Assembly: GCA_937894515.1 (NCBI GenBank) | Contig: CALCRH010000222.1 | Location: 8,590-72,589, forward strand | Length of the DNA: 64,000 bases | From: an uncultured Clostridia bacterium | GTDB taxonomy: Bacteria > Bacillota > Clostridia > Oscillospirales > Oscillospiraceae | Direction: 5' to 3' | Shown here: positions 42,429 through 51,812 of the stretch, in pieces | Numbering within the stretch: the stretch's first letter is position 1 | Layout of the letters: each line of letters begins with the position of its first letter | Program-made: the position numbers and the translations under genes | The notes under the pieces: model-generated | Databases searched by the model: none | What the model was told of the DNA's origin: nothing | Seen by the model: the letters and a program-made list of their open reading frames with translations, nothing else

Positions 42429-43805
42429 ATGAAAAAAATGTCACGGCTTTTAGCAATATTGCTAACGCTAACACTGATGATACCGTCTTTTATCATCGCT
42501 GGCTTTGCCACAGAAAAAGATGAAAGTCTCGCTCATTACGCAAATGGTACGGGCTATCTCGCCTTTGGTGACAGCGTCACCCGCGGTTATGCCCTGCCCA
42601 ATTGGGACGAAGAGGGCTACACGATTGATAATTTGGATGATCCGAATTGTCGTATCGTTCATGGGTCTTATCCGTTCATTATCGCCGAAACGCTGGGCTG
42701 CTCTGTCCCGACTGATATGACGGATAAATCCGCAACCTACTGGCCCATCGCACAGGATGCCCTGACCACTTCCTTTATTCTGGATCTGCTGGGCGTTGAT
42801 GATGAGTATTATGATGAAATATACTTGCATAATTACATCTCAATGCAGAAGCGTTACCTTGCAGATCTTTATTATTTCGGTACGCGGGGAGAAAGTTTTT
42901 CTGATGACGGAGTTACCCGATATGATAAAGACCCGGAAGCGTTGAGCGTCCGCGAGCTGGTTGAGAATTCCTCTCTGATTACCATTGAGATCGGCATGAG
43001 CGATATTCTCAATCGTGCCCGTTCTTTGGCGACAGATTCATTCTTTGAAGCCGGCGGCGATTTTTCTGACACCAAAGCTGTGATTCAAATTTTGAAAGAC
43101 TTCGTTGCCAGAATGTATGAGGGATATACGCGTTGGGAAAAGAACTTTCCCATGATTCTGGATTTCTTTAAGGAAAATATAAACGATGATGCTACAGTTG
43201 TGATTATCGGCGCGTTCAATCCCATTTATGATATGACTGTAACGGAAGATATTCCCGTCCCCGTTGGAACCGCCATGTCTGTCATCACAAATCTGATGAA
43301 CCAAAAATACAGAAAATGGGCACAGGAGTACGGCTTTATCTTTGTGGATGTCTCGAATGTGGAAACCGGCGCTGCTGTAAACACAATCAGTGTTGTCGAC
43401 TTCCTTTCTGCAGAAGCCCGCGATCAGGGAATCGCCACCCATCCCACAGAGGAGGGTTATCAGCAGATTGCACGGATGGTTTTAAACGCCCTACGCGAGA
43501 AGGATGCTAAGCAGAAAACAAAAAAAACAACTATCAAGGTTGATTTAGGTGAGATCAGTCAGCAGAAGATAAACTATGTGGCGATCAATGGCATAAAGCT
43601 GCCGAAGAATTCTTATTCCATTCAGGATTATGTACTTACGATTCCCAACATTTTGTTGCCGGCCAACCGCTTGACGGTATCTGCTGTTGACGTGGATGGA
43701 AAGGTCTATTATTCCCGTTACGACCTTGATTACAACCTGTGTGCTGGCTATGTGGCAACCAGAATTTACTCTACCACTGATGCAGCAAGAATATTTAAGA
43801 GATAA
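42429..43805 (+). CDS. Secreted SGNH/GDSL hydrolase
   Basis: A 458-aa exported esterase/lipase-fold protein. The signal peptide is about residues 1-27 (MKKMSRLLAILLTLTL, ending near GFA). Block I is GDSV with nucleophile S49; the catalytic pair lies in ATHPTEEGYQQ near residue 337. A long helical insertion (about 100-250) is unlike small GDSL enzymes. The last 90 residues form a separate strand-rich domain (KVDLGEISQQKINYVAINGIKLP). The substrate is probably an acetylated or acylated polymer outside the cell; unproven. The ATG follows TGGGAGGCAC. Confidence 0.85.
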   Translation: MKKMSRLLAILLTLTLMIPSFIIAGFATEKDESLAHYANGTGYLAFGDSVTRGYALPNWDEEGYTIDNLDDPNCRIVHGSYPFIIAETLGCSVPTDMTDKSATYWPIAQDALTTSFILDLLGVDDEYYDEIYLHNYISMQKRYLADLYYFGTRGESFSDDGVTRYDKDPEALSVRELVENSSLITIEIGMSDILNRARSLATDSFFEAGGDFSDTKAVIQILKDFVARMYEGYTRWEKNFPMILDFFKENINDDATVVIIGAFNPIYDMTVTEDIPVPVGTAMSVITNLMNQKYRKWAQEYGFIFVDVSNVETGAAVNTISVVDFLSAEARDQGIATHPTEEGYQQIARMVLNALREKDAKQKTKKTTIKVDLGEISQQKINYVAINGIKLPKNSYSIQDYVLTIPNILLPANRLTVSAVDVDGKVYYSRYDLDYNLCAGYVATRIYSTTDAARIFKR

Positions 43806-43822
43806 ATCATTTCACAATAACA

Positions 43823-43858
43823 AAGAACACCGATGAGCGGCTCCTCATCGGTGTTCTT
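43823..43858. terminator. Bidirectional terminator
   Basis: A 15-bp stem (43823-43837 with 43844-43858). Its 3' arm touches the stop codon of the converging GNAT gene. Confidence 0.75.
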
Positions 43859-44435
43859 ACTTTATCGCCCAATAGGGCATTTTTGGCACTTCGCCATCCG
43901 GCAGCGGCACCTGCACATCTGTGCGTTCAGCACCGTACAGTTCCCTATGCCAACACATAATATCCTCGATAGCGGCATTTGTTGGGTCATACAGCATCGC
44001 CTGCCACACCATACCGCAGGTCGCCATGGGATAGACCGGGGAAAAACCGTTGCGGCAATAGAAATTCATGCGCCGTAAACGTAATTGATTGTTCTCTTCC
44101 CTGTCACCATCTATCGGCAGTTCGGATTCCAAAATAAGCGGTCTTCCCTGTTCTTTCAGACGCTTTAAGATCTCTGCACCGAATCCACTGTTGCGCCGTG
44201 AGGCAGTTACACCCAAATAATCCAGCAAAACCAGGGGGATATCCGATGCTTTCCATAGGGCAGCATAACCGAGCATGGTATGATCTTCAAACAGCCCCCA
44301 CAGCTCATATCGTCCAGCTTCCTGTAAAGCGCAGATATCAGCAAATGGCTTACACTCCTGGGGCAAAAAGGCTGTACAAAGCTCACAGAGATACCAGTAT
44401 TCGGCTTCCTGCCGGGTCATTTGACGAAATTCCAT
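43857..44435 (-). CDS. GNAT family N-acetyltransferase
   Basis: A 192-aa acetyl-CoA-dependent acetyltransferase-like protein. LLDYLGVTASRRNSGFGAEILKRLKEQG (about residues 88-118) contains the acetyl-CoA loop, with R-x-x-G-x-G as RRNSGFG. The ELCTAFLPQEC start is shared by a Clostridia-specific GNAT group. The substrate is unknown. It is 1 nt downstream of radA in the same orientation. Confidence 0.8.
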   Translation of the reverse strand: MEFRQMTRQEAEYWYLCELCTAFLPQECKPFADICALQEAGRYELWGLFEDHTMLGYAALWKASDIPLVLLDYLGVTASRRNSGFGAEILKRLKEQGRPLILESELPIDGDREENNQLRLRRMNFYCRNGFSPVYPMATCGMVWQAMLYDPTNAAIEDIMCWHRELYGAERTDVQVPLPDGEVPKMPYWAIK

Positions 44436-44436
44436 T

Positions 44437-45810
44437 TTATTTTCCCTGTACCATAATGCGAAGTGCTTCGCCGATATTACGTACCGGCAGAAGCTCCAGA
44501 CCTGTCAACGACCGCAGATCCTCTGCACGGTGTGCAGGAATCATGCACTGGGTAAAGCCCAGACGCTGTACCTCGGAAAGACGCTGCTCCAAATGGCTGA
44601 CAGAGCGAACTTCGCCGGACAATCCTACTTCACCGACAGCTACCATACCAGACGGAACAGGCTTGTCCAGATAGCTGGAGGCCAACGAAAGTACCGCAGA
44701 TAGATCAGCAGCCGGTTCATCTATGGTCAGGCCGCCGATGATATTGAGATAGGCATCACACTGGCTGATTTTCAGTCCGCCGCGCTTTTCCAGAACAGCC
44801 ACCAGCATAGAAGCCCGATTATAATCAAAGCCGTTATTCTGCCGCATGGGTTTATTGCCCGATGCCGGGGCAACCAGCGCCTGAATTTCCGCCAATACCG
44901 GACGTGCGCCCTCCATGATACAGGTGACACAGGTACCCGGTGTATCTTTGGGACGTCCGGACAGCAGCATTTCCGAGGGGTTTTCTACCTCTTTCAAGCC
45001 CTCACTCATCATTTCAAAGACGCCGATCTCATTTGTGGTACCAAAGCGGTTCTTTGCCGCTCGTAGGATGCGGTAGGACATGTGCTGGTCACCCTCAAAA
45101 TACAGCACGCAATCCACCATGTGTTCCAGGACCTTAGGACCGGCAATACTCCCCTCTTTGTTCACGTGACCGATGACGAATACGGTAATCCCCTGACCTT
45201 TTGCCAACTGCATCAGCGACATAGTACAGTCCTTCACCTGCCCCACCCCACCGGCAGGTGAATCCAGTTCCTCGTTGTAAAGGGTCTGGATGGAGTCGAT
45301 GATGAGCACATCCGGCTGTTCCTGATTTACGTTCTCTAATACATCTCCCAGACAGGTTTCTGATAATATATAGAGATTCCGGCTGTCTACCTGTAAACGC
45401 TTGGCGCGAAGCTTTAACTGGTGAGTGGACTCCTCACCGGAGACATATAAGACCTTGTTGTTTTCCCCTAATTGCTGGCAGATCTGCAAAAGTAAGGTGG
45501 ATTTGCCGATGCCGGGGGCACCTCCTACCAAAACCAGCGAGCCTTTGACCGCGCCGCCGCCTAATACGCGGTCCAATTCTCCCATTCCCGTAGAAAAACG
45601 AATCTCCTCATCCATCTCCAGTTCTGTAATGCAAGAAGCCTTTACAGACTTAGATATTAAGGACATTTTACTGTTGCTCTTTTTCCCCTTTTCTGCTCTC
45701 TGCTCCACCAAAGAGTTCCAGGCGCCACAGGTGGGACACTGCCCTGTCCATTTCGGGCTTTCATTGCCGCACTCGGTGCAGAAGTAGATGGTTTTCTCTT
45801 TCGTAGCCAT
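44437..45810 (-). CDS. radA: DNA repair protein RadA
   Basis: A 457-aa RecA-related ATPase that promotes branch migration of recombination intermediates. It has an N-terminal zinc finger with C11, C14, C25 and C28, Walker A GGAPGIGKST near residue 93, the RadA-specific KNRFG motif near 252, and a C-terminal Lon-like domain. Length is normal. It is transcribed with cwlD upstream and GNAT downstream. Confidence 0.96.
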   Translation of the reverse strand: MATKEKTIYFCTECGNESPKWTGQCPTCGAWNSLVEQRAEKGKKSNSKMSLISKSVKASCITELEMDEEIRFSTGMGELDRVLGGGAVKGSLVLVGGAPGIGKSTLLLQICQQLGENNKVLYVSGEESTHQLKLRAKRLQVDSRNLYILSETCLGDVLENVNQEQPDVLIIDSIQTLYNEELDSPAGGVGQVKDCTMSLMQLAKGQGITVFVIGHVNKEGSIAGPKVLEHMVDCVLYFEGDQHMSYRILRAAKNRFGTTNEIGVFEMMSEGLKEVENPSEMLLSGRPKDTPGTCVTCIMEGARPVLAEIQALVAPASGNKPMRQNNGFDYNRASMLVAVLEKRGGLKISQCDAYLNIIGGLTIDEPAADLSAVLSLASSYLDKPVPSGMVAVGEVGLSGEVRSVSHLEQRLSEVQRLGFTQCMIPAHRAEDLRSLTGLELLPVRNIGEALRIMVQGK

Positions 45811-45822
45811 GATGCTTCCCCT

Positions 45823-46524
45823 TTATTCGTTGAGATAGCCGCACACGATGGCGGCTGCCAGTTTTCGTTGGTAATCGTCTTGCTGTAAGCGTTCCGTATC
45901 TTCTGCGTTTGATAAAAAGCCGCACTCCACCAGAACGGCCCTGCAATGAACGTGCGACATGATATAAACGCTTTTTGCAATAAGTGCCGGATTCTTTTCT
46001 CTGCCGCTGTTAATGGCGCAATTCAGCGCCATTTGCACCGTATCTGCCAGCTCTCTTGCACCGTCCTGTCCATTGTAAAATACCTGCGCCCCCTGTACTT
46101 TCGGCGCATTCGGCATGGAATTCTGATGAATGCTGATCAGCACGGCGGGTTCATAACCGTTGATCAGGGAAACGCGATTGCGGGTATCCGCCACTTTTTT
46201 CTGACGGATCGTGTTGCTGTCAGCATTATAAAGGCCGTCTTCCCCTGTCCGCGTCATAACTGTCGGCTGTCCAAAGAAGACAAACAGTTCCTTTACTTTT
46301 CCGGCTATCTGCAGATTTAATCCGCTCTCCACCACGCCGTTTTGTGCAACCGCGCCCCCATCGGCGCCGCCATGTCCGGCATCGATAATAACAGTCGTTC
46401 CGATTTTCTCCGGGCTCAGTACGGATACCGCATTTTTACCACGCAGCAGAAAAAAGATACCGATCGCAGATAGCAGCAACAGGAAAACGGCGATGAGATT
46501 GCGCCGCCTGAACAAGATTACCAT
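45823..46524 (-). CDS. cwlD: Spore cortex N-acetylmuramoyl-L-alanine amidase CwlD
   Basis: A 233-aa Amidase_3 enzyme. One N-terminal transmembrane helix (about residues 8-26) precedes zinc-site motifs VIIDAGHGGADGG, VESGLNLQIA, LISIHQNS and VLVECGFLSN. CwlD, with PdaA, makes the muramic-delta-lactam of the spore cortex needed for germination. ATG 46524 is 7 nt behind GGAGGGG; an ATG at 46530 is too close to the site. The length and single-helix form fit CwlD better than large secreted amidases. Confidence 0.88.
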   Translation of the reverse strand: MVILFRRRNLIAVFLLLLSAIGIFFLLRGKNAVSVLSPEKIGTTVIIDAGHGGADGGAVAQNGVVESGLNLQIAGKVKELFVFFGQPTVMTRTGEDGLYNADSNTIRQKKVADTRNRVSLINGYEPAVLISIHQNSMPNAPKVQGAQVFYNGQDGARELADTVQMALNCAINSGREKNPALIAKSVYIMSHVHCRAVLVECGFLSNAEDTERLQQDDYQRKLAAAIVCGYLNE

Positions 46525-46620
46525 GAGCATTCCCCTCCCCGGGGAATGTATGTTGCAGGCTTCTTTTATATGAGCATATCACATTTTTTGAAAAAAGAAA
46601 ATCCTTTGTTTTTCCAGCAG

Positions 46621-46628
46621 CATAGAAT
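46621..46628 (+). promoter_or_regulatory. Possible SigE -10 box of the cotJ operon
   Basis: CATAGAAT matches the SigE -10 pattern at 7 of 8 positions, 38 nt before the cotJ start. The -35 match is weak. cotJ is SigE-controlled in Bacillus. Confidence 0.35.
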
Positions 46629-46665
46629 GAAGTAGCCATAACGGCAAAACAAAGGAGGATCACTC

Positions 46666-47163
46666 GTGTATATGGAACAGACAAGAGCCACAGCTTTGGC
46701 CCAACAGGACAATGCAGCAGATATGGTAAACTGCGGCAGCTGTGACTACAAGAGCGGCAGTCTGCCAACAGGCGGCTGCGCACCCATGGCATTTCCCTAT
46801 GTGCCGATGCAAAACTGCAATGCACGGCGCTACGGCAACACCGAGGCCTTGCAGCAGGGCACACTTTTTTCCGGTTTGGATCTGCCATTCAAGCATACCG
46901 GTAAAACCAATGGTATCTCCAATTCCCCTCTCAATCTCTTGATGGCTTTGGATTTCGCCGTAGATGATCTGGGGCTGTATCTCACCACCCATCAGGAGGA
47001 TAAGGAAGCGCTGGAACTCTATTGGAGCTATATCCGCGCTGCTCGGGAAGCCCGGGAAAAGTACGAAATGTCAAACGGCCCGCTGGAGCAGACGGACATC
47101 ACGCCGGGCAGCTACAAATGGCTCAATGATCCGTGGCCTTGGGATGAAGGAGGAAATCGCTGA
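46666..47163 (+). CDS. cotJAB: Fused CotJA-CotJB spore coat protein
   Basis: 165 aa. Residues 1-50 form a Cys-rich head (NCGSCDYKSG, GGCAPMAFPYVPMQNCNA). Residues 56-75 resemble the CotJA core (EALQQGTLFSGLDLPF). Residues 85-165 match CotJB (NLLMALDFAVDDLGLYLTTHQED, then YWSYIRAAREAREKYE and NDPWPWD). In Bacillus, cotJA and cotJB are separate genes of about 82 and 87 aa in the cotJABC operon. GTG 46666 is 8 nt behind AAGGAGG and fits better than ATG 46672. The stop overlaps cotJC (TGATG). Confidence 0.82.
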   Translation: MYMEQTRATALAQQDNAADMVNCGSCDYKSGSLPTGGCAPMAFPYVPMQNCNARRYGNTEALQQGTLFSGLDLPFKHTGKTNGISNSPLNLLMALDFAVDDLGLYLTTHQEDKEALELYWSYIRAAREAREKYEMSNGPLEQTDITPGSYKWLNDPWPWDEGGNR

Positions 47164-47759
47164 TGTTTGTCTATGAAAAGAAACTGCAATATCCCGTAAA
47201 GATCGCCACGCCGAATCCCAAGCTGGCAGCTGTGATCATCAGTCAATACGGTGGCCCGGATGGCGAACTGGGTGCATCTTTGCGCTATCTGAGCCAGCGC
47301 TATTCAATGCCTTATCCGGAATTGAAGGGCTTGCTGACCGATATCGGTACCGAGGAACTGGGCCACTTGGAAATGATCGGTGCAATTGTGCATCAGCTGA
47401 CTCGCAACCTGAGCGAAAAAGACATTAAGACGGCGGGCTTTGATGCCTATTTTGTAGATCATACGGCCGGTGTATATCCCACCGCCGCCTCCGGATTCCC
47501 CTGGAATGCGGCATCCATGGCGGTAAAAGGCGACCTGATTGCCGATCTGACAGAAGACCTTGCTGCCGAACAAAAGGCTCGTGTCACCTACGACAATATT
47601 CTGCGAATGTCCGATGATCCGGATGTCAACGATGTCATCAAATTCCTGCGGGAGCGGGAAATCGTACACTTCCAACGCTTCGGCGAAGGACTGCGTCTGG
47701 CAAAAGAAAAGCTGGACAGCAAGAATATTTACTACGTCAATCCCTGTTTTGATAATTGA
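47163..47759 (+). CDS. cotJC: CotJC spore coat manganese catalase
   Basis: A 198-aa ferritin-fold manganese catalase-like protein found in the spore coat. Metal-ligand motifs EELGHLEMIGAIVHQL (about residues 60-75) and EREIVHFQRFGE (about 160-172) are present. It would break down hydrogen peroxide in the mother cell or coat. The ATG overlaps the cotJAB stop behind AAGGAGGAAATCGC. Confidence 0.93.
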   Translation: MFVYEKKLQYPVKIATPNPKLAAVIISQYGGPDGELGASLRYLSQRYSMPYPELKGLLTDIGTEELGHLEMIGAIVHQLTRNLSEKDIKTAGFDAYFVDHTAGVYPTAASGFPWNAASMAVKGDLIADLTEDLAAEQKARVTYDNILRMSDDPDVNDVIKFLREREIVHFQRFGEGLRLAKEKLDSKNIYYVNPCFDN

Positions 47760-47874
47760 CAATTGGAAAGAATGCGGTGCAGAAATATCTGTACCGCATT
47801 CTTTCATTTCTCCGGTGGACAAACCGGCAAAAGCAAAGTATAATATTCTAAAATATGACAAAGGGGCTGCATCT

Positions 47875-48852
47875 ATGATAAAGATACGGGAAAAAATCCT
47901 GCTGGGTGGTTTTCCCCAGAAAGTACATATTAAAACCAATGATGAAAAGAAACCTGTTCTGTTATTCCTGCACGGCGGACCCGGCGTATGCAACCGTCAC
48001 ACCATCTTTGCCGACCACTCCGACCTGCTGGATTCCTTTACCATCGCTACCTGGGATCAGCGAGGCAGCGGCGGCTCTTACAAGGGTATAGACGTGGAAA
48101 CTCTGACGATTGCCCAACTGGTAGAGGATGCCAATGATCTGGTTCTCTGGCTGTGTAAGCGATTTCATAAGGACAAGATCTTCGTCATCGGCGGCAGCTG
48201 GGGCTCGGAGCTTGGTACCTATCTCTGCTCCCGCCACCCGGAGCATATCGCAGCCTTTGTAGGCTTCGGCCAAGTGGTGGACGGTGCGCTGAATGAACAG
48301 TTGAGCTGGGAGTTTTGTATGGACGAAGCCACCCGTGCAAACGATCAGAAGTCCATCGAAATTCTCAAAAAGTGCGGACCTCCGGTGATGGGAGTTTATA
48401 AAGGCGGCAACTATGACGGCATGATGATGCAGCGGGAAGTGATGATGAAATACGGCGGCTACTCCCCCAACGAGAAAAAGCAGGGTTACCTGACCTCTAC
48501 GGTGATCCCGATGCTCACCGCCGGGGAATACAGCATCAGCGATCTGTGGGGACTGGTCAAAGGCCACCGTATCGTACTGGAAAAAATGTGGCCGGAGTGC
48601 GGCCGCACCAACTTCCCCAAAACCTGTACAAAATTTGATATGCCATTTTACATCTTTGATGGCCGGTTGGATCAGAATACTCCCTCCTCTCTGGTAGAGG
48701 GCTGGTATGCACAAATCGAAGCGCCGGACAAATGCCTTGTCTGGTTTGAAAACTCCGGCCACAATCCCATGAACGATGAGGGGGAACGATTTAAAACTCT
48801 CCTCCGGGAAAAACTTTTGGCTGTAAAAGAAAGAGAGGACTGCGTAATATGA
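47875..48852 (+). CDS. Alpha/beta hydrolase, proline iminopeptidase-like
   Basis: A 325-aa serine hydrolase of the S33/alpha-beta fold. The oxyanion HGGPG lies near residue 33, the nucleophile elbow GGSWGSE has its serine near 106, an acid lies in DGRLDQNTP near 265 and the catalytic histidine in NSGHNPMNDEG near 294. HGGPG and GGSWGS are typical of prolyl aminopeptidases. ATG 47875 follows AAGGGGC; longer frames overlap cotJC. It overlaps the transporter gene by 4 nt, so the two may handle the same compound. Confidence 0.82.
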   Translation: MIKIREKILLGGFPQKVHIKTNDEKKPVLLFLHGGPGVCNRHTIFADHSDLLDSFTIATWDQRGSGGSYKGIDVETLTIAQLVEDANDLVLWLCKRFHKDKIFVIGGSWGSELGTYLCSRHPEHIAAFVGFGQVVDGALNEQLSWEFCMDEATRANDQKSIEILKKCGPPVMGVYKGGNYDGMMMQREVMMKYGGYSPNEKKQGYLTSTVIPMLTAGEYSISDLWGLVKGHRIVLEKMWPECGRTNFPKTCTKFDMPFYIFDGRLDQNTPSSLVEGWYAQIEAPDKCLVWFENSGHNPMNDEGERFKTLLREKLLAVKEREDCVI

Positions 48853-50210
48853 ATGCAGTAAGATTGAAGTTTTCGGAAAAATTCGGCTTTGGCAGCTTTT
48901 CTGCCGCTTCCAACATCGTCTATCAGTTCAAAAGTCTTTACTACCTTTTCTTCCTTACTGAGGTACTGCGTCTGCCCATGAATACTGCGGGTACGATCCT
49001 TTCTCTGGGTATCGTTTGGGACGCCATCAACGACCCTCTGGTAGGCTATTATGCTGTGAATCACCGCTTCAAGAACGGTGAGCGTGTTCGTCCTTTCGCC
49101 CTGTACAGTGCGATTCCCTGGGCGCTGACCGTGGTGTTGATTTTTACGAATTTCCATGCATCCCGCCCGGTCACTGTTGTCATTGCGGCGCTGGGCTATT
49201 TTCTGTTTGAACTGCTCTACACCGCCACAGATATTCCCTATAACTGCATGGCGGGTCTTGCCACCCACGCCGATGAAGAGCGCCGTTCCATTAACGTCCA
49301 CCGCAATATCGGCAGCTGCGTAGGTACCGCCATTGGCGCGGTCGCCTGCTTTCCCCTTTTGAACCTGTTTGGAGGACTGGACGATAACGGCAACCTGAAT
49401 CCCGAAACCGGCAGCCGTGGCTTTTTCCTCACCGCCTGCGTTATGGCCGTCATCTGCATTGGCGGCTGCTTCATCCACTATTTTACCACAAAAGAGCGTG
49501 TGGTTCCGGAAAACGAAGCGGAGGAGCATGTAGGCCTGTTCCATATCTTTAAGGTGCTTTACAGTTATCGGCCCTTCGTGCTGAACACCCTGTATATCCT
49601 CTTCTATGGCATCATTAATCTGTCGCTTCTGACCTGCCTGACCTACTACTGCACCTATGTCCGCGGTTCTGCCGATGATGTAACAGTGATTGAAGCCGCC
49701 TATCTGGTTGCTTCTCTTGTCACCACATTGTTTGTGTCCAAAATCGATGCCAAATTGGGTCGTAAGAAAACCATGGTACTGGGCGGCATCTTCTTTGTAG
49801 TGGGTAAGATCTGGTTTGCCTTTGATCCCTATTCCCTGCCGGCTCTGTATGTAAACTGCGTAAGTACCGGAATTGCCGTGGCCATCACCTTCGTTATGTT
49901 CAACACGAACCGCAACAACCTGTCCGATCTGGTCGAATGGCGGGAAGGCCGCCGCTTTGACGGCATGATCGGTACCGCAGACAACCTATCCACCAAATTT
50001 GGTGAAGCCCTGGCTGCAAAGCTGCTGACCGGTGCCCTGGCCGCCGCAGGTTATGATGCAAATCTGACAGTGCAGCCGGACACTGCCATCCGCGCTATCA
50101 ACGCGATGATGGGCTGGGTCCCTGCTCTGTTCGGTGTCCTTATCATCGTTACGGTTCTCTTCTTGAACATTGACAAGGAACTGGACAAGATGCACATTGA
50201 GAAACCATAA
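48849..50210 (+). CDS. GPH-family sugar:cation symporter (MFS)
   Basis: A 453-aa, 12-helix transporter of the glycoside-pentoside-hexuronide family. The start (LKFSEKFGFGSFSAASNIVYQF) and the loop DAINDPLVGYYAVNHR (about residues 57-75) with a conserved Asp pair are typical. Helices are spread over residues 12-440. Such proteins move sugars or related solutes with sodium or protons. The substrate is unknown. The upstream coupled hydrolase suggests import of a peptide-like or conjugated solute. Confidence 0.85.
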   Translation: MNAVRLKFSEKFGFGSFSAASNIVYQFKSLYYLFFLTEVLRLPMNTAGTILSLGIVWDAINDPLVGYYAVNHRFKNGERVRPFALYSAIPWALTVVLIFTNFHASRPVTVVIAALGYFLFELLYTATDIPYNCMAGLATHADEERRSINVHRNIGSCVGTAIGAVACFPLLNLFGGLDDNGNLNPETGSRGFFLTACVMAVICIGGCFIHYFTTKERVVPENEAEEHVGLFHIFKVLYSYRPFVLNTLYILFYGIINLSLLTCLTYYCTYVRGSADDVTVIEAAYLVASLVTTLFVSKIDAKLGRKKTMVLGGIFFVVGKIWFAFDPYSLPALYVNCVSTGIAVAITFVMFNTNRNNLSDLVEWREGRRFDGMIGTADNLSTKFGEALAAKLLTGALAAAGYDANLTVQPDTAIRAINAMMGWVPALFGVLIIVTVLFLNIDKELDKMHIEKP

Positions 50211-50220
50211 ATCAGCGCAA

Positions 50221-50262
50221 AAGCAACAAGGTGCGGTCATTGCCGCACCTTGTTGCTTTCTT
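50221..50262 (+). terminator. Terminator after the GPH transporter
   Basis: A 16-bp stem (50221-50236 with 50243-50258) with a T-containing tail. Confidence 0.8.
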
Positions 50263-50603
50263 ATACCGTACCGCTGACAACCGGAGTAATTGCACATTTA
50301 TGCAAACTATCTTATGCAAATACAATCCTCTGCGGTACCCTTCTTGGCATTTTTTCACGGTATTTATCGAACCATTCAATGAAAGGAGTTGACGTAAAAT
50401 CACAGTCTTGTTTTTTTGTTGTTGAATTGTCCATAGAATGTAATGAAAATTTGTCTACCCTACCAAATTTGGTGTTTTAGTGAAAATATCCCCCCTGCTA
50501 ATATTTACTTTGAGGAAAAATTGTGGTTAAATAGAATCATACAACTGGACGTATGTCCAATCAAATAATCCCTTTGAAAATTACTTTTGAGGAGGAAACA
50601 TTC
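50263..50603 (+). promoter_or_regulatory. Regulatory gap before the aminotransferase operon
   Basis: 341 nt with no gene. It contains a direct repeat TTATGCAAA (50298-50306 and 50312-50320), a CCAAATTTGG palindrome (50463-50472), a promoter TTGAGG (50510-50515) with TAGAAT (50532-50537) at 16 bp, and a dyad TGGAC-GTAT-GTCCA (50546-50559) over the likely start of transcription. The dyad is a candidate operator. Confidence 0.45.
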
Positions 50604-51791
50604 ATGATTAAATTCGCAAGCAGAATGGACCTGTTGAAGGGCTCTGCCGTCCGTGAGCTGCTGGCTTTGGCCAACAAGCCCGAGATCCTGTCCTTCGCCG
50701 GCGGTATGCCCGCCCCCGAGCTGTTCCCCACTGACAAGATCAAGGCAGCTACCGCGGCTGTTCTGGACGAACAGGGCGAGGTCGCTCTGCAGTATTCCAG
50801 CACCGACGGCTTCCAGCATTTCCGTCAGCAGATCGCCGATCGTATGGCCGCCAAGAACGGCATCACGACTTCCGCTGATAACATTCTGATCACTTCCGGT
50901 TCTCAGCAGGGTCTGGACTACTCTTCCCGCGTTTTCTGCGATCCGGGCGATACCATCATCATTGAGAGCCCCTCTTATGTCGGCGCTTTGAACGCCTTCA
51001 AGGCCTGCGAGCCCAACTTTGTCGCTATCCCCACCGACGACAACGGCATGATTATGGAAGAACTGGAAAAGGTCCTGGCCACTGACAAGAAGGTCAAGAT
51101 GATCTACGTCATTCCCGATTTCCAGAACCCCACCGGCCGTACATGGCCTCTGGAGCGCCGTCAGAAGTTCATGGAGATCGTCAACAAGTACGAGATCCCC
51201 GTGGTTGAGGATAACCCCTATGGCGAGCTGCGCTATGAGGGCGAGAATATGCCCGCTCTGAAGAGCATGGATACTAAGGGTCTGGTGGTCTTCCTGGGTA
51301 CCTTCTCCAAGATCTTCGCTCCCGGTTATCGTCTGGGCTGGGTCTGCGCAGAGGGTGAAATCCTGAAGAAGTACAACTTTATCGCACAGGCTGCTGCTCT
51401 GCAGGCTTCCACCGAGGCACAGCTTGTATGCTCCAAGTTCATTGATATGTTCGATCTGGACGAGCACGTCAAGACCATCCGCGCCTGCTATGCCAAGCGC
51501 CGCGATGCCATGATCTCCACCATGGAAAAGGAGTTCCCCCCCGAGGCAAAGTTCACCCATCCCGACGGCGGTCTGTTTACCTGGGTCGAGATGCCTGACT
51601 ATGTCAACACCAAGGAGCTGGCAAAGGTCTGCCTGGCCAACAACATCGCCTATGTGCCCGGCGACGGCTTCTTCCCCGATGAGGGGCATAACAACTGCTT
51701 CCGCCTGAACTACTCCAAGCTGGGCGAAGAGGACATCGTCAAGGGCATGACCATTCTGGGCAAGATCCTCAAGGACGCTGTTAAAAAGTAA
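50604..51791 (+). CDS. PLP-dependent aminotransferase, class I/II (2-aminoadipate type)
   Basis: A 395-aa fold-type I aminotransferase. ISFAGGMPAPELFP near residue 30, the DNPYGELRY segment near 205 and the PLP lysine K236 in GTFSKIFAPGYRLGW are visible. It belongs to the broad LysN/aromatic/2-aminoadipate group, without the MocR DNA-binding domain. It would convert amino acids to 2-oxo acids, which the oxidoreductase downstream can oxidise. ATG 50604 follows GAGGAGG. Very biased codons imply a central catabolic role. Exact substrate is unknown. Confidence 0.88.
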   Translation: MIKFASRMDLLKGSAVRELLALANKPEILSFAGGMPAPELFPTDKIKAATAAVLDEQGEVALQYSSTDGFQHFRQQIADRMAAKNGITTSADNILITSGSQQGLDYSSRVFCDPGDTIIIESPSYVGALNAFKACEPNFVAIPTDDNGMIMEELEKVLATDKKVKMIYVIPDFQNPTGRTWPLERRQKFMEIVNKYEIPVVEDNPYGELRYEGENMPALKSMDTKGLVVFLGTFSKIFAPGYRLGWVCAEGEILKKYNFIAQAAALQASTEAQLVCSKFIDMFDLDEHVKTIRACYAKRRDAMISTMEKEFPPEAKFTHPDGGLFTWVEMPDYVNTKELAKVCLANNIAYVPGDGFFPDEGHNNCFRLNYSKLGEEDIVKGMTILGKILKDAVKK

Positions 51792-51812
51792 TTTTCCAAA
51801 GGAGCATTTTCC

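Noticed and set aside
50250..50480. 76-codon frame in the gap before the aminotransferase
   Set aside because: No ribosome site or domain; overlaps the preceding terminator and regulatory repeats.
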